Shown piece by piece: positions 17,645-26,373 of a stretch of 64,000 nucleotides of DNA. The notes beneath the pieces were generated by a model that was given only the letters and a program-made list of their open reading frames with translations, did no database searches and was not told where the DNA came from. The position numbers and the translations under genes were made by a program. Numbering within the stretch: position 1 is the first letter of the stretch; each line of letters starts with the position of its first letter. The DNA lies in the NCBI RefSeq assembly GCF_023023025.1, contig NZ_CP095481.1, positions 186,001 to 250,000 on the forward strand, read 5' to 3'. This DNA is from Amycolatopsis sp. WQ 127309. Lineage in GTDB: Bacteria > Actinomycetota > Actinomycetes > Mycobacteriales > Pseudonocardiaceae.

Positions 17645-19045
17645 GTGGAACGTTCACGGGTGACGCTGCGCAAGAAGAAACTGCGGTACGAGGACATCAC
17701 CGTGGTCGACCAGTCGCTGCTCAAGCGGGCCGTCGCGGCCGCCGCGCTGGGCAACGCGATGGAGTGGTTCGACTTCGGCGTCTACGCCTACATCGCCGAC
17801 ACCATCTCCGAGGTATTCTTCCCGGCGAGCGTGGCGCCCGGGGTGCGGCTGATCGGGACGTTCGGGGCTTTCACCGCCGCGTTCCTGATGCGGCCGCTCG
17901 GCGGGCTCGTGTTCGGGCCCCTCGGCGACCGGATCGGGCGGCAGAAGGTCCTCGCCGTCACCATGATCATGATGGCGATCGGCACCCTTTGCATCGGGCT
18001 GATCCCGTCGTACAGCTCCATCGGCGTCTGGTCGCCGATCCTGCTGGTGCTCGCCCGGATGGTGCAGGGCTTCTCCACCGGCGGCGAATACGGCGGTGCG
18101 ACGACGTTCATCGCCGAGTACTCCCCCGACAAACGCCGCGGCTTCATGGGCTCCTGGCTCGAGTTCGGCACGCTCTCGGGCTACGTGCTCGGCGCGACCG
18201 TCGTCACCGGCATGAAGACCTGGGTCCCGCACGAGACGCTGCTCGACTGGGGCTGGCGGATCCCGTTCCTGGTCGCCGGCCCGCTCGGCATCATCGGCCT
18301 CTACATGCGGCTCAAGCTCGAAGAGACCCCGGCGTTCCAGAAGCACGCCGCGGAGTCCGAGAAGCGCGGCCGCTCCGGCGAGCCGTTCTGGAAGATGTTC
18401 ACCGACTACTGGCCCTCGCTCTTGATCTGCATCGGCCTGGTGCTCGTGTTCAACGTCACCGACTACATGCTGCTGTCGTACATGCCGACGTACCTGTCCG
18501 AGCAGCTGCACCTCGACGCGACGCACGGCCTGCTGCTGATCATCGTCGTGATGGTCGTGATGATGCTGATCATCCTGGTCGGTGGCCGGATCACCGACAA
18601 GATCGGCCGCAAGCCCGTGATGATGGCCGGCTGCCTCGGCTTCCTCGTGCTCTCCTGGCCGCTGATACTGCTGGTGCACGACGGCGGTCTCGTCGTCACC
18701 TTCCTCGGCCTGATGGGGCTCGGCCTGCTGCTGCTCTGCTTCGAAGTCTCGATGCCCGCGACGCTGCCCGCGCTGTTCCCGACCGCGATCCGCTACGGCG
18801 CGCTGTCCATCGCGTTCAACATCTCCGTGTCGCTCTTCGGCGGCACGACGCCGCTGGTCATGCAGGCGCTGATCTCGTCCACCGGCCACGACTTCTGGCC
18901 CGCCTGGTACATGATGGCGGCCGGCGCGATCGGCGCCGTCGCGGTGTACTTCAGCCGCGAGACGGCGAACAAGCCGCTGTGGGGCTCGGGCCCCGCGGTC
19001 GACACCGAAGCCGAGGCGCGGAAGCTCGTCCGGGAGTCGGGCTAG
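17645..19045 (+). CDS. MFS proton symporter, ProP/ShiA-like (osmolyte or metabolite uptake)
   Basis: A 12-helix major facilitator of the metabolite:H+ symporter family. Signatures are ALGNAMEWFDFGVYAY in helix 1, the loop LGDRIGRQKVL after helix 2, and GGEYGGATTFIAEY in helix 5, all typical of ProP-type proline/glycine-betaine transporters. The C-terminus lacks the coiled coil of E. coli ProP. The start is uncertain: in-frame alternatives exist at 17600 and 17660. Its stop overlaps that of the convergent hydrolase gene by 4 bases. Confidence 0.85.
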   Translation: MERSRVTLRKKKLRYEDITVVDQSLLKRAVAAAALGNAMEWFDFGVYAYIADTISEVFFPASVAPGVRLIGTFGAFTAAFLMRPLGGLVFGPLGDRIGRQKVLAVTMIMMAIGTLCIGLIPSYSSIGVWSPILLVLARMVQGFSTGGEYGGATTFIAEYSPDKRRGFMGSWLEFGTLSGYVLGATVVTGMKTWVPHETLLDWGWRIPFLVAGPLGIIGLYMRLKLEETPAFQKHAAESEKRGRSGEPFWKMFTDYWPSLLICIGLVLVFNVTDYMLLSYMPTYLSEQLHLDATHGLLLIIVVMVVMMLIILVGGRITDKIGRKPVMMAGCLGFLVLSWPLILLVHDGGLVVTFLGLMGLGLLLLCFEVSMPATLPALFPTAIRYGALSIAFNISVSLFGGTTPLVMQALISSTGHDFWPAWYMMAAGAIGAVAVYFSRETANKPLWGSGPAVDTEAEARKLVRESG

Positions 19046-19740
19046 CTCGCTTCGAGCAGCAGGCCGGCCAGCTCGGCGGGCATGGTGATCATGCAGTCGT
19101 GGCCGGTCGGCAGCTCCCGCACCCGCTCGCCCGGCGGGACGGGACGCCGGGTGATGCCTTCCGGCCGGCCGGCGACGCAGTGGATGTGCGTGCGCGGGAT
19201 CGCCCGCACGGCCGGGTCGTCCAGCCGCACCGGCTCCGTCAGGCACCGCACCGGCTGGTCCGAGAGCATCGAACGCAGCCAGGCGACGTCGCCGGGATCG
19301 GTGACGCCGAACAGGCCGAGCGGCGGCGGCAGTTCCGGCAGCGGCGGCACGCGCCAGCCGTCGACGGCCGCGTCGACGAGCTGCTTGCTGATCGGCATCA
19401 CGTCGATCGCGGTTTCGCCGTCTTCGGGCACCATCGCGTCGAGGTAGACCAGGTGCGCGATCCGCTCCGGGACGCGGTTGGCCACCCCCGAGACGACCAT
19501 CCCGGCGTAGCTGTGGCCGACGAGCACGACGTCGTCGAGCTGCTCGTGTTCGATCAGGCCGGCGATGTCGTCGACGTGGGTGCCGAGCCCGACGTCCGGG
19601 GTCAGCAGGTGCGCCTTGTCGCCGTAGCCGGTCAGGGACGGCGCGAACGCCCGGTGCCCGGCGGCCTCCAGCAGCGGGACCACGCGGTCCCAGCTGCGTC
19701 CGCTGTGCCAAGCGCCGTGTACCAGCAGAAATGTCGTCAT
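19042..19740 (-). CDS. Alpha/beta hydrolase
   Basis: A soluble alpha/beta-hydrolase fold enzyme of 232 residues. An N-terminal LVHGAWHSG oxyanion stretch, a nucleophile elbow GHSYAG (Ser about residue 78) and a C-terminal GHDCMI supplying the catalytic His are visible. Plant esterase-like and antibiotic-hydrolase-like relatives share this pattern. AGGAGG lies about 13 bases upstream of the ATG. It is divergent from an HxlR regulator that probably controls it. Confidence 0.85.
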   Translation of the reverse strand: MTTFLLVHGAWHSGRSWDRVVPLLEAAGHRAFAPSLTGYGDKAHLLTPDVGLGTHVDDIAGLIEHEQLDDVVLVGHSYAGMVVSGVANRVPERIAHLVYLDAMVPEDGETAIDVMPISKQLVDAAVDGWRVPPLPELPPPLGLFGVTDPGDVAWLRSMLSDQPVRCLTEPVRLDDPAVRAIPRTHIHCVAGRPEGITRRPVPPGERVRELPTGHDCMITMPAELAGLLLEAS

Positions 19741-19763
19741 GGTCGAGTGGTTCCTCCTCGTGC

Positions 19764-19786
19764 CTCGGTACCATTTGGTAACCGAG
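19764..19786. promoter_or_regulatory. Imperfect palindrome, probable HxlR operator
   Basis: CTCGGTACCA and TGGTAACCGAG form an inverted repeat with one extra base, centred in the 118-base gap between the divergent hydrolase and HxlR genes. It would suit autoregulation and control of the hydrolase by the HxlR dimer. Confidence 0.55.
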
Positions 19787-19858
19787 ACCATCGTGATCCA
19801 CTCGACGCGCACCGGGCAATACGGCACATTTTGGTGCCCCGGTTCCCAGGAGGTAACC

Positions 19859-20197
19859 ATGGAGGACCCGTGCAAGGCCCGCCAAGTCCTCGGCATCGTC
19901 GGGGACAAGTGGGCGTTGCTGGTCGTGCGCATGCTCAAGGACGGGCCGCGGCGGTTCACCGAGCTCAAGCGGTCCGTCGAGGGCATCAGCCAGCGGATGC
20001 TCACCGTGACCCTGCGCGACCTCGAGCGCGACGGCATCCTGACCCGCACGGTCGTCGCCGTCATGCCCCCGCACGTCAGCTACGAGCTGACGCCGATGGG
20101 CCGCACCCTGCGCGAGGCCACCGCGCCGCTGCTGGCGTGGAGCATCGAGCACCTGCCGCACATCGACGCGGCCCGCGAGGAGTACGACAACCGCTAG
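19859..20197 (+). CDS. HxlR family transcriptional regulator
   Basis: A winged-helix repressor or activator of 112 residues. The HxlR pattern is clear: Cys near the N-terminus (DPCKARQVL), GDKWALLVVRML, GPRRFTELKRSVEGISQRMLTVTL and a wing leading to YELTPMGRTL. The N-terminal Cys may sense redox or electrophiles, as in HypR/QorR relatives. The ATG has a perfect AGGAGG 6 bases upstream. It lies divergent to the hydrolase and its stop overlaps the following convergent gene by 4 bases. Confidence 0.92.
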   Translation: MEDPCKARQVLGIVGDKWALLVVRMLKDGPRRFTELKRSVEGISQRMLTVTLRDLERDGILTRTVVAVMPPHVSYELTPMGRTLREATAPLLAWSIEHLPHIDAAREEYDNR

Positions 20198-21387
20198 TTC
20201 GCGGCGGTCCGCCACTCGTCCCAGGACAGCTGCCAGACGCTCCAGCCGTCGGTGGATTCGAGCTTCGGGCCGCCGCTGTTCTGCACGGTGACGACGTCGC
20301 CCTTCTTGGACGTGTCCATCAGCCACTTGGTGTTCTCGGTGGACAGGTTCAGGCAGCCGTGGCTGACGTTGCTGTGCCCCTGCTGCCGGACCGACCACGG
20401 CGCGGAGTGGTAGAAGATGCCGCTGTAGGACAGGCGGACGGCGTACTGGACGAAGGTGCGGTAGCCGCCGGGGGTGTCCTCGGGGACGCCGTAGGTGCCG
20501 GAGTCCATCGTGTAGCCGGTGTGCTCGCTCATCACGGTGTAGGTCCCGGCCGGCGTGGTGTGGCCCGGCTTGCCCATGGAGGTCGGCATGGTCTTGACCT
20601 CCTTGTCGTTGACGGAGACCGTCATCTGGTGGGTGCCGCCGTCGGCGACCGCGACGAGCTTGTCGCCGACGGCGCCGGTGATCGTCTTGTCCTCGCGGCC
20701 GTAGCTGCCGTTGCCGAGCGGCTTGCCGTAGACGGCGGCGTCGACCTTGATCTTGGTGCCGCTCTTCCAGTAGTCCTTCGGCCGCCAGGTCGCCTGCTTG
20801 TCGCCGGACCAGCGGAACGCGCCCTCGGTGGCCGGCTCGGCGGTGACCTTGAGCGCCTTCTCGGCCGCGGCCTTGTCGGCGACGTTGCCGGTGAAGGTGA
20901 AGATCAGCGGCAGCCCGACGCCGACGGTCTCGCCCTCGACGAGGTTCACCGAGACGCCGAGCTGGCGGGCGGGCTTGGCGGTCGTGAAGCTCGACTCCGA
21001 CGTGACCGGCTTCCCGTCGGTCCCGGTGGCCGTCGCGGTCAGCTTGTAGGTCTTCCCGTACCCGAGCGGCTCGGCGGAGTCCCACCCGGCGCCGTCCGCC
21101 CGCGGCTTCCCGCCGACGGCCTTCCCGTCGGCCCCGGTCAGCTTCACGTCCCCGACCTTCCCGTCGGCGACGGCGACGCTCACGGGTTCACCGGGCGCGA
21201 CGTCCTTGGCGTCCTTGGCCGGCGTGAGCGTGAGCGCGGCGGCCTTCAACACCGGCTTCGGCGCGGACGCGGACGTCGTCACCTGCGGCGTCTCACCCGA
21301 AGGGCTGCCACTGCACCCGGCCACCGTGAGGCCGATCACCCCCGCGGCCACCAGCAACCGCGCCCACCTGCCGCTCGAACGCCTCAT
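20194..21387 (-). CDS. Lipoprotein L,D-transpeptidase
   Basis: A cell-wall cross-linking enzyme that forms 3-3 (DAP-DAP) bridges in peptidoglycan. A signal peptide with lipobox LTVAGC ends at about residue 25, making it a lipoprotein. Two Ig-like domains (about 50-250, the second of Ldt(Mt2) type) precede the YkuD domain, with catalytic motif HSNVSHGCLNL at about residues 340-350. A C-terminal extension with several Trp follows. The protein is 397 residues, close to LdtMt2-like enzymes. The stop overlaps that of hxlR. Confidence 0.93.
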   Translation of the reverse strand: MRRSSGRWARLLVAAGVIGLTVAGCSGSPSGETPQVTTSASAPKPVLKAAALTLTPAKDAKDVAPGEPVSVAVADGKVGDVKLTGADGKAVGGKPRADGAGWDSAEPLGYGKTYKLTATATGTDGKPVTSESSFTTAKPARQLGVSVNLVEGETVGVGLPLIFTFTGNVADKAAAEKALKVTAEPATEGAFRWSGDKQATWRPKDYWKSGTKIKVDAAVYGKPLGNGSYGREDKTITGAVGDKLVAVADGGTHQMTVSVNDKEVKTMPTSMGKPGHTTPAGTYTVMSEHTGYTMDSGTYGVPEDTPGGYRTFVQYAVRLSYSGIFYHSAPWSVRQQGHSNVSHGCLNLSTENTKWLMDTSKKGDVVTVQNSGGPKLESTDGWSVWQLSWDEWRTAAN

Positions 21388-21552
21388 GCCACCCGCCTGT
21401 TTAGTCGTCCATGTCCGGCTCCAGTGTGCCCGACCAGCCCGGACACCGGGGCGGGAACGCCCGAACCCGCACAAGGGGACCCCCCTGAAACAGGCTCGGC
21501 GGCTGGTGCTAATCTTTTCCACGTCGCCGAGGGAAACCTCCGGCAGACACCG

Positions 21553-21625
21553 GCGCCATTAGCTCAATTGGCAGAGCAGCTGGCTCTTAACCAGCGGGTT
21601 CGGGGTTCGAGTCCCTGATGGCGCA
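21553..21625 (+). tRNA. tRNA-Lys (CTT anticodon)
   Basis: A cloverleaf folds with acceptor GCGCCAT/ATGGCGC, anticodon loop CTCTTAA (anticodon CTT) and T-arm GGGGTTCGAGTCCC. CCA is not encoded. The downstream integrase reading frame runs antisense into this gene, so it is the probable integration target. Confidence 0.97.
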
Positions 21626-23193
21626 CCCTCACTCCCCAGGTTGAAATCTCTTCAACCTGGGGATTTGTGGTTTCCGGAACTTCTTCTTCCGCTTCTGGAC
21701 TGTCCACAGTGGTCTCTTGCGAGCCCGAGGGGAGCCCGAGAGTGCCAGGGAGTGAAAGCGGCCGCCGCGGGATGGCTCCGGCGAGCTTCCGGGCGGCGTC
21801 GTCCAGGACTTCTTTCCCGACGTTGGTGTAGAGGTCCATCGTGACCTTGATCGACGAGTGCCGGAGCATGCTGGATCACCTTGATGTCCACCCCCGCCGC
21901 CAGCGCCAGCGTCGCCGCCCCGTGGCGGAGACCGTGCAGGGTGATCGGGGGCAAGCCGGCCAGCGTGATCAACCGGGCGAACTCGTCAGCCACATCGGCG
22001 GGGTGCAGCGGGCTGCCGTCCGGCTTGGTGAAGAGCAAGTCGTGATCGGGCCAGCCGTCACCGAACTTGGCCCTGGCCGCGTCCTGAAGAGCCAGATGGA
22101 CCCGCAGGATCAACACCGTGTTCGGATCGATCGGCACGATCCCCTCCGACGACGGCGTCTTGGGCTTGCCCTGACCGGTCTCCCAGCCGTACTGGACGAT
22201 CTGGTTGGCCACCTCGATGCTCCCGGCGTCGAGGAAGGTGTCCGAGCGGCGCTGCCCGCACGCCTCGCCGCGCCGCAAGCCGGTGTGGGCGATCAGATGG
22301 AACAGCGGATAGAGCGGATGGTTGATCGCGAAGTCCAAGAACTGGCCGGTCTGCTCGCCGTCCCAGACCATCACCGGGTACGGGACAGTTCCCGTGCGAC
22401 GCCATAACGCGACCCGCTCCGGAGTCCACAACTTCGGCGTCGGACGCACCGCCGGCGGCAACTGGACCAGCTTCGCCACGTTGTGCGTCAGCAAGCCCTG
22501 ATCGACATACGGCCGCAAGATCGCCCGCAGCGTCTCCTTGATCCGGTGCAGCGAGGCCGGCCCGACCGGGCGCTGCCACTTCACCGCCGCGACCTTCTCC
22601 GGATCCCCACTGGCCCGGTACTGGCCGATCAGATCGTTGCGCTCCACGATCGCCTCGAACATCTCGTCCAAATGCCCGACCCGCAACCGGTCCACTCGCA
22701 CCTTGGCCAAGTGCGGACGCAAGTACAACCGGATCTGCGACTCGTACGAGCGGTACATGTTCCGGCTCACGGTGCGCTTCTTCAACGCCAGGAACTTGTC
22801 GAAGACCGCCTCCATCATCGGGTGCTCCAGCACCTGAGCTCCCGCCCGGACGAGACGACGCACCGCATCGATCTCGGGCAACGGCTGCTTCTGCGAGATC
22901 AGTCCCGCGAGCAAGTCTCCGATCCTGCCCAAGGTCTCGGTATCGCCCTCCTCCGCGATACCGAGCAGGTCTCGCACCCGCTGCAGCCCCTTCTCCGCCT
23001 CCGTCGCGCTTTCGTAGCCACCACGGCGCCGCGGCCGACGGTTGCCCTCGGCGTCCGGAGGCAGCTCGATCCGCAAGAACCACTGACCGTGCCGCTTGTT
23101 CTTCAGCTTCTGACACGCGCTGCCGAGCGACTTCTTGTTCTCGTCCCGGCACGAACACCGCCGGAACACCGAGCCGTTGGCCACTGAGGACAC
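21564..23193 (-). pseudogene. Tyrosine recombinase (integrase) disrupted by a frameshift
   Basis: A phage/ICE-type tyrosine integrase. The upstream frame (23193 to about 21870) carries an Arm-like zinc-binding N-terminus (CSCRDENKK...C), a core-binding domain, the first catalytic Arg in TGLRRGEA and the HxLR motif in LHGLRHGA. After VIQH the frame is lost. The rest of the domain (MLRHSSIKVTMDLYTNV, with the last His and the nucleophilic Tyr) is in another frame from 21869 to 21564. Restoring CACATG in place of CATG at 21867-21870, a 2-base change, rejoins them. The downstream end overlaps tRNA-Lys antisense. Start GTG 23193 or 23184. Confidence 0.88.
21634..21665 (+). terminator. Terminator after tRNA-Lys
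   Basis: CCCCAGGTTGAA pairs with TTCAACCTGGGG over a 5-base loop, followed by ATTT. Confidence 0.75.
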
Positions 23194-23297
23194 CTCACCT
23201 CTCGTTCGTCAAGCACCCACCAAGGGCTTTCTCCAGCCCGAATGCTCGCGCTGCGGGCACCACTCGGGGAAGCCCGAGCCCGGGAAAGATCACCTGA

Positions 23298-23516
23298 TCA
23301 GGTGGCAAGCCCCAGCAACCGCAACAACCCCGACGTCGGCACCCGATACGACCCGCCGACCCGGACGACAGGGCAAGGAAAGGAGCCACCCCGGGCCAGG
23401 GCATACGCTGTGGTGCGGCGGATCCCCAGCGCCCGAGCGGCCGTCATGAGGTCCACGACTGCCGGCAGCGCGGCCACCTCGGCCAGCGTCATCGCGTGCT
23501 CCAGTTCAGCTGCCAT
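23298..23516 (-). CDS. Excisionase-like MerR/HTH_17 DNA-binding protein
   Basis: A 72-residue helix-turn-helix protein (VDLMTAARALGIRRTTAYAL followed by a wing ending YRVPTSGLLRLLGL), typical of Xis proteins beside integrases in actinobacterial integrative elements. It overlaps the end of the DNA methyltransferase gene by 11 bases, implying co-transcription toward the integrase. A start at the internal Met of MTLAEV is also possible. Confidence 0.8.
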   Translation of the reverse strand: MAAELEHAMTLAEVAALPAVVDLMTAARALGIRRTTAYALARGGSFPCPVVRVGGSYRVPTSGLLRLLGLAT

Positions 23517-24315
23517 TGCTGAGCCCCAGCCGTTGCAGGGCAAGCTCGTGCCATTCCGGGTTGAGGTCGACACCGATGTACCGGCACCGGTGCTCTCGCG
23601 CGGCGATCCCGGTGGTCCCGCTGCCGGAGAACGGATCGAGAACCGTCCCGCCTGGACGGCAACCCATCCGCACGCAGCGACGCGCGATCTCCAGCGTTCC
23701 CTTCGCCGGGTGCCCTACTCGGCCGCGGTCCGACGAGACGCTCCACACCGACGTCTCACCGGTCTCACAGCGGTCTCGCCGGTCTCGGGCCAGCACGAAG
23801 ATGTTCTCGTACTGGTGCGCGAACCGGTCTCGGACGCTCTCCGGCCGCGCGTTCGGCTTGTGCCAGATGATCTCACGCTCCAGCAGCCAGCCGCGGCTCA
23901 TCAGTTCGAGTACCACTCGCCACGGCACGCCGACGAGATCCTTCGCGCGGGACGATGCCTGCGGCGGTCGATGCGTCCCATAGGGGTTCCGTGACCGCTG
24001 TGCTGCGGTGCGTGCGCCGGAGCCAGCAGCGACGTAGTAACCCCACGAACCGCCGTAGCTGTCTCCCAGGTTCAGCCACACCGTGCCCCACGGTGCCAGT
24101 ACCCCGGCCAGTTCGTCGAAGAGCAGGGCAAGGCGCTCGACGTACTCATCGACGGTCGCCTCTGCACCGAGTTGGCGCCCGACTCGATAGTCCCGTAGTC
24201 CCCAGTACGGCGGTGATGTCACCACGCAGTCCACCGAGTGCATCGGCAGCTGCCGCACCACCTCGACAGCATCACCACTACACAGCATCGTCTGTCCGTC
24301 GTCATAAATGGTCAT
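23506..24315 (-). CDS. DNA N4/N6 amino-methyltransferase (beta class)
   Basis: A type II-like DNA methyltransferase that modifies adenine-N6 or cytosine-N4. Motif IV TSPPYWG lies near residues 33-39, before the SAM-binding motif I FSGSGTTG at about residues 237-244; this order marks the beta class. No restriction endonuclease is adjacent, so it is an orphan methylase, as is common on phages and integrative elements. Its start overlaps the upstream methylase-like gene by 4 bases (ATGA). Confidence 0.9.
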   Translation of the reverse strand: MTIYDDGQTMLCSGDAVEVVRQLPMHSVDCVVTSPPYWGLRDYRVGRQLGAEATVDEYVERLALLFDELAGVLAPWGTVWLNLGDSYGGSWGYYVAAGSGARTAAQRSRNPYGTHRPPQASSRAKDLVGVPWRVVLELMSRGWLLEREIIWHKPNARPESVRDRFAHQYENIFVLARDRRDRCETGETSVWSVSSDRGRVGHPAKGTLEIARRCVRMGCRPGGTVLDPFSGSGTTGIAAREHRCRYIGVDLNPEWHELALQRLGLSNGS

Positions 24316-24821
24316 GCGTCGGCCTGAACCCGTTCGCCACCGAACAAACTCAGGGTGATGCCGTCCGCCGGACAGCCGACGGCTGCGAAGCGCTCATCGA
24401 CACTTTGCTCTCCCGAGAGCACGACATCACCACGATGAGGACCAGAAGATCGCGGAACACGAAGTTCGAAGTAGTACTGCGGCTGCCGCACCAGGAGAAA
24501 CGTCATCCGGGGCGGAGACCAGCTCTCGCCAGCACCATCCACAATGGCATTGCGAAGCAGCCATCCCGCGCGTTGCAGGGTGAACGCCACGCGCCAGGGA
24601 AGGCCGACCTGCGAACCATCGACACGGTGGTCGCACAAGGTGAGCCACGACGTACCCGTGGGGCGAAGCACTCGGCGCACCTCCGACCAGACGCCCCGCA
24701 GACCGATGACCGCGGCATCGGCCGGGACAAGACGAACGTCCGGCCGTGCCAGGACACAGTCGACGGATTCGTCGGGTACTTCTGCAAGGCCATCGACGGC
24801 ATCGGAAAAGATGTTCTGCAC
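24312..24821 (-). CDS. Degenerate DNA methyltransferase paralogue
   Basis: A 169-residue relative of the adjacent methylase. It aligns over SVDCV...LRPTGTSWLTL...GLPWRVAFTLQRAGWLLRN, but the catalytic SPPY motif reads ARPDVR and the C-terminal motif I region is reduced to LSLFGGERV. It therefore should not bind SAM or flip a base normally. The GTG start at 24821 has GGAGGG 7 bases upstream, so it appears still to be translated. It may be decaying, or a non-catalytic partner of the downstream enzyme. Confidence 0.6.
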   Translation of the reverse strand: MQNIFSDAVDGLAEVPDESVDCVLARPDVRLVPADAAVIGLRGVWSEVRRVLRPTGTSWLTLCDHRVDGSQVGLPWRVAFTLQRAGWLLRNAIVDGAGESWSPPRMTFLLVRQPQYYFELRVPRSSGPHRGDVVLSGEQSVDERFAAVGCPADGITLSLFGGERVQADA

Positions 24822-25594
24822 GTTGCTGCCCTCCGTATCTCGACGACTCAAGACACGGAGAATCCGGCAGAATCTGATTCGGCACTCTCCACGGCAACGC
24901 ATTTCGCGCACCACAGGAGACTCTGTGCCGGAGCGCGGCGTGCCGGTCATCCTCGAAGTCACCGCGCTGACCACTTGCTTGGTCAGCCACGGGGTCTCCC
25001 TCGCCGACGACGAACTCGACATCGCAAAAGTACAGGGGCCGGGTGACGCCAGTCCGGTGCTCCTCGATGCCCTTTCACCGGCACGAACTGTGATCACCAA
25101 CCGGGGTCTGTCCGTGTGGTCGGCCACGTATGGTCGGTAGCCGAGCGCCCTAGCACGGCGTGGGCGTTGCGCTGGCGGAAACCGAGCAGCCGCTGGGTTC
25201 TGTGGCGTTCGCCTGGCCCCCGCGATGGTCCATATAGACGTGTGGCGTTGTTCGCCCAGGCCCACCGCAGGGGCGAGTGGGCGCCTTGCCGCCTCCGACG
25301 ACTCGTGATGCGCCCCGCAGAGAACCGGCGAGGACGGGCGGCGGAAGGCCCGCCAAGTCATCCGCCTCCGGCCGGAATCACCTCGAGGCTGCCTCCGCGG
25401 CCCGGGCCGGGCTGGGCCCGGCAACCCAACGGGACCGGGCTGGGCCTCACGGCTCGCATCACAGCCGGCGACGAAATGTCAGTCCGATCCGATCAGTCAC
25501 CGCGGGCTTCAGCGCATCTGGATTTGGCGCTGAACACGGACGGAGGCTCAAGTCCGGTCTCCTGCGAAGCCAGGCGAACGACGCATACGGCGGC
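24822..25594. other. Gap without a supported gene
   Basis: Open frames are present on both strands, but none shows a recognisable domain, a good ribosome binding site and matching codon bias together. I see no RNA gene or clear att-site copy here. GC is mixed, consistent with element DNA. Confidence 0.4.
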
Positions 25595-26083
25595 GTGTCG
25601 GCCGATCGACTCAACAGGGCCGAGGAAACGAATGAATACGGGGTAATTGATGACCTGTTCTATGCCGCGGGGGCAAAACCCTGGGCATTTGCAGGAAATT
25701 ACGATTCCCACACCATCGCAGACTGGCTTTCCGTCGAAATCGCACTCACATCGAGATTGCTCAGGAAAACACCACTCAAGATAGAGGCTGGAATTTTTGA
25801 AGCTCGCCGCCTGATCGCCTACCACCGCTCAGTTCCAGCCATCAGCGAGCAGAATATCGTTTGGCGTGAGCGAGACTTGAATCACGGAGTTTCCCAGGTC
25901 GACCTCGAACGAATAGTGGCCAGAATGGTCCAAGCCGGCGGGAAGAACGCAGCCAGGACTGTTGCCCAGTTCTTTGCCGGACCCGAGGGCTTCATGACTC
26001 GTCCTGAGAATCTCCGGACTGTCGAACGCAAAAGAGGAGAAGCGCTGCAACGAGCATATGAGAGGTATGAGAGTGGTCATTGA
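25595..26083 (+). CDS. Orphan hypothetical protein of lower GC (about 162 aa)
   Basis: I do not recognise this protein. It is charged, mostly helical, with no signal or membrane segment (for example DLERIVARMVQAGGKNAARTVAQFF toward the C-terminus, cited here only by its pattern of alternating hydrophobic and basic positions). Codons ending in A or T are frequent between about 25630 and 26080, unlike flanking genes. The GTG start is tentative; the frame is open further upstream. It is probably cargo of the integrated element. Confidence 0.45.
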   Translation: MSADRLNRAEETNEYGVIDDLFYAAGAKPWAFAGNYDSHTIADWLSVEIALTSRLLRKTPLKIEAGIFEARRLIAYHRSVPAISEQNIVWRERDLNHGVSQVDLERIVARMVQAGGKNAARTVAQFFAGPEGFMTRPENLRTVERKRGEALQRAYERYESGH

Positions 26084-26373
26084 CAGTGTCGAGTTGTTCC
26101 TTCATGTCCGGAGCGTGCCTTGAAGCCGACCTGCGGCATGGCGCCGCGTCAGGCTGGAAGGGTTCCAGTCGGGTGCTGGTCCCAGCCCGTCGCGGACGGC
26201 AGGTCGCCGACCCCGCCGGACAGGCAGGTGAAAGCCTGGTGTCCATCGGGACACCCTCATTTGACGACCACGCCGGCGCGACCTACCGTGGGTCGGCAAG
26301 GGTTGTCAAGATCAACGAAATGCGGGCCGACAGGCCCGTGAGCACGCACAACGGTGGATCGGGCGGGTACTGA

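Noticed and set aside
17654..21618. Very long open frames on both strands (over 1,100 residues each)
   Set aside because: They are antisense or out-of-frame shadows of the MFS, hydrolase, HxlR and L,D-transpeptidase genes; their translations are Arg/Ala/Pro-rich without domains.
24822..25594. N-terminal extension of the degenerate methyltransferase to 25424
   Set aside because: The upstream part has no methylase similarity and GTG 24821 has a good ribosome binding site.
21553..26373. Search for a second copy of the tRNA-Lys 3' end (attR) to close the element
   Set aside because: Reading the region by eye I found no convincing repeat; the right boundary is left open.
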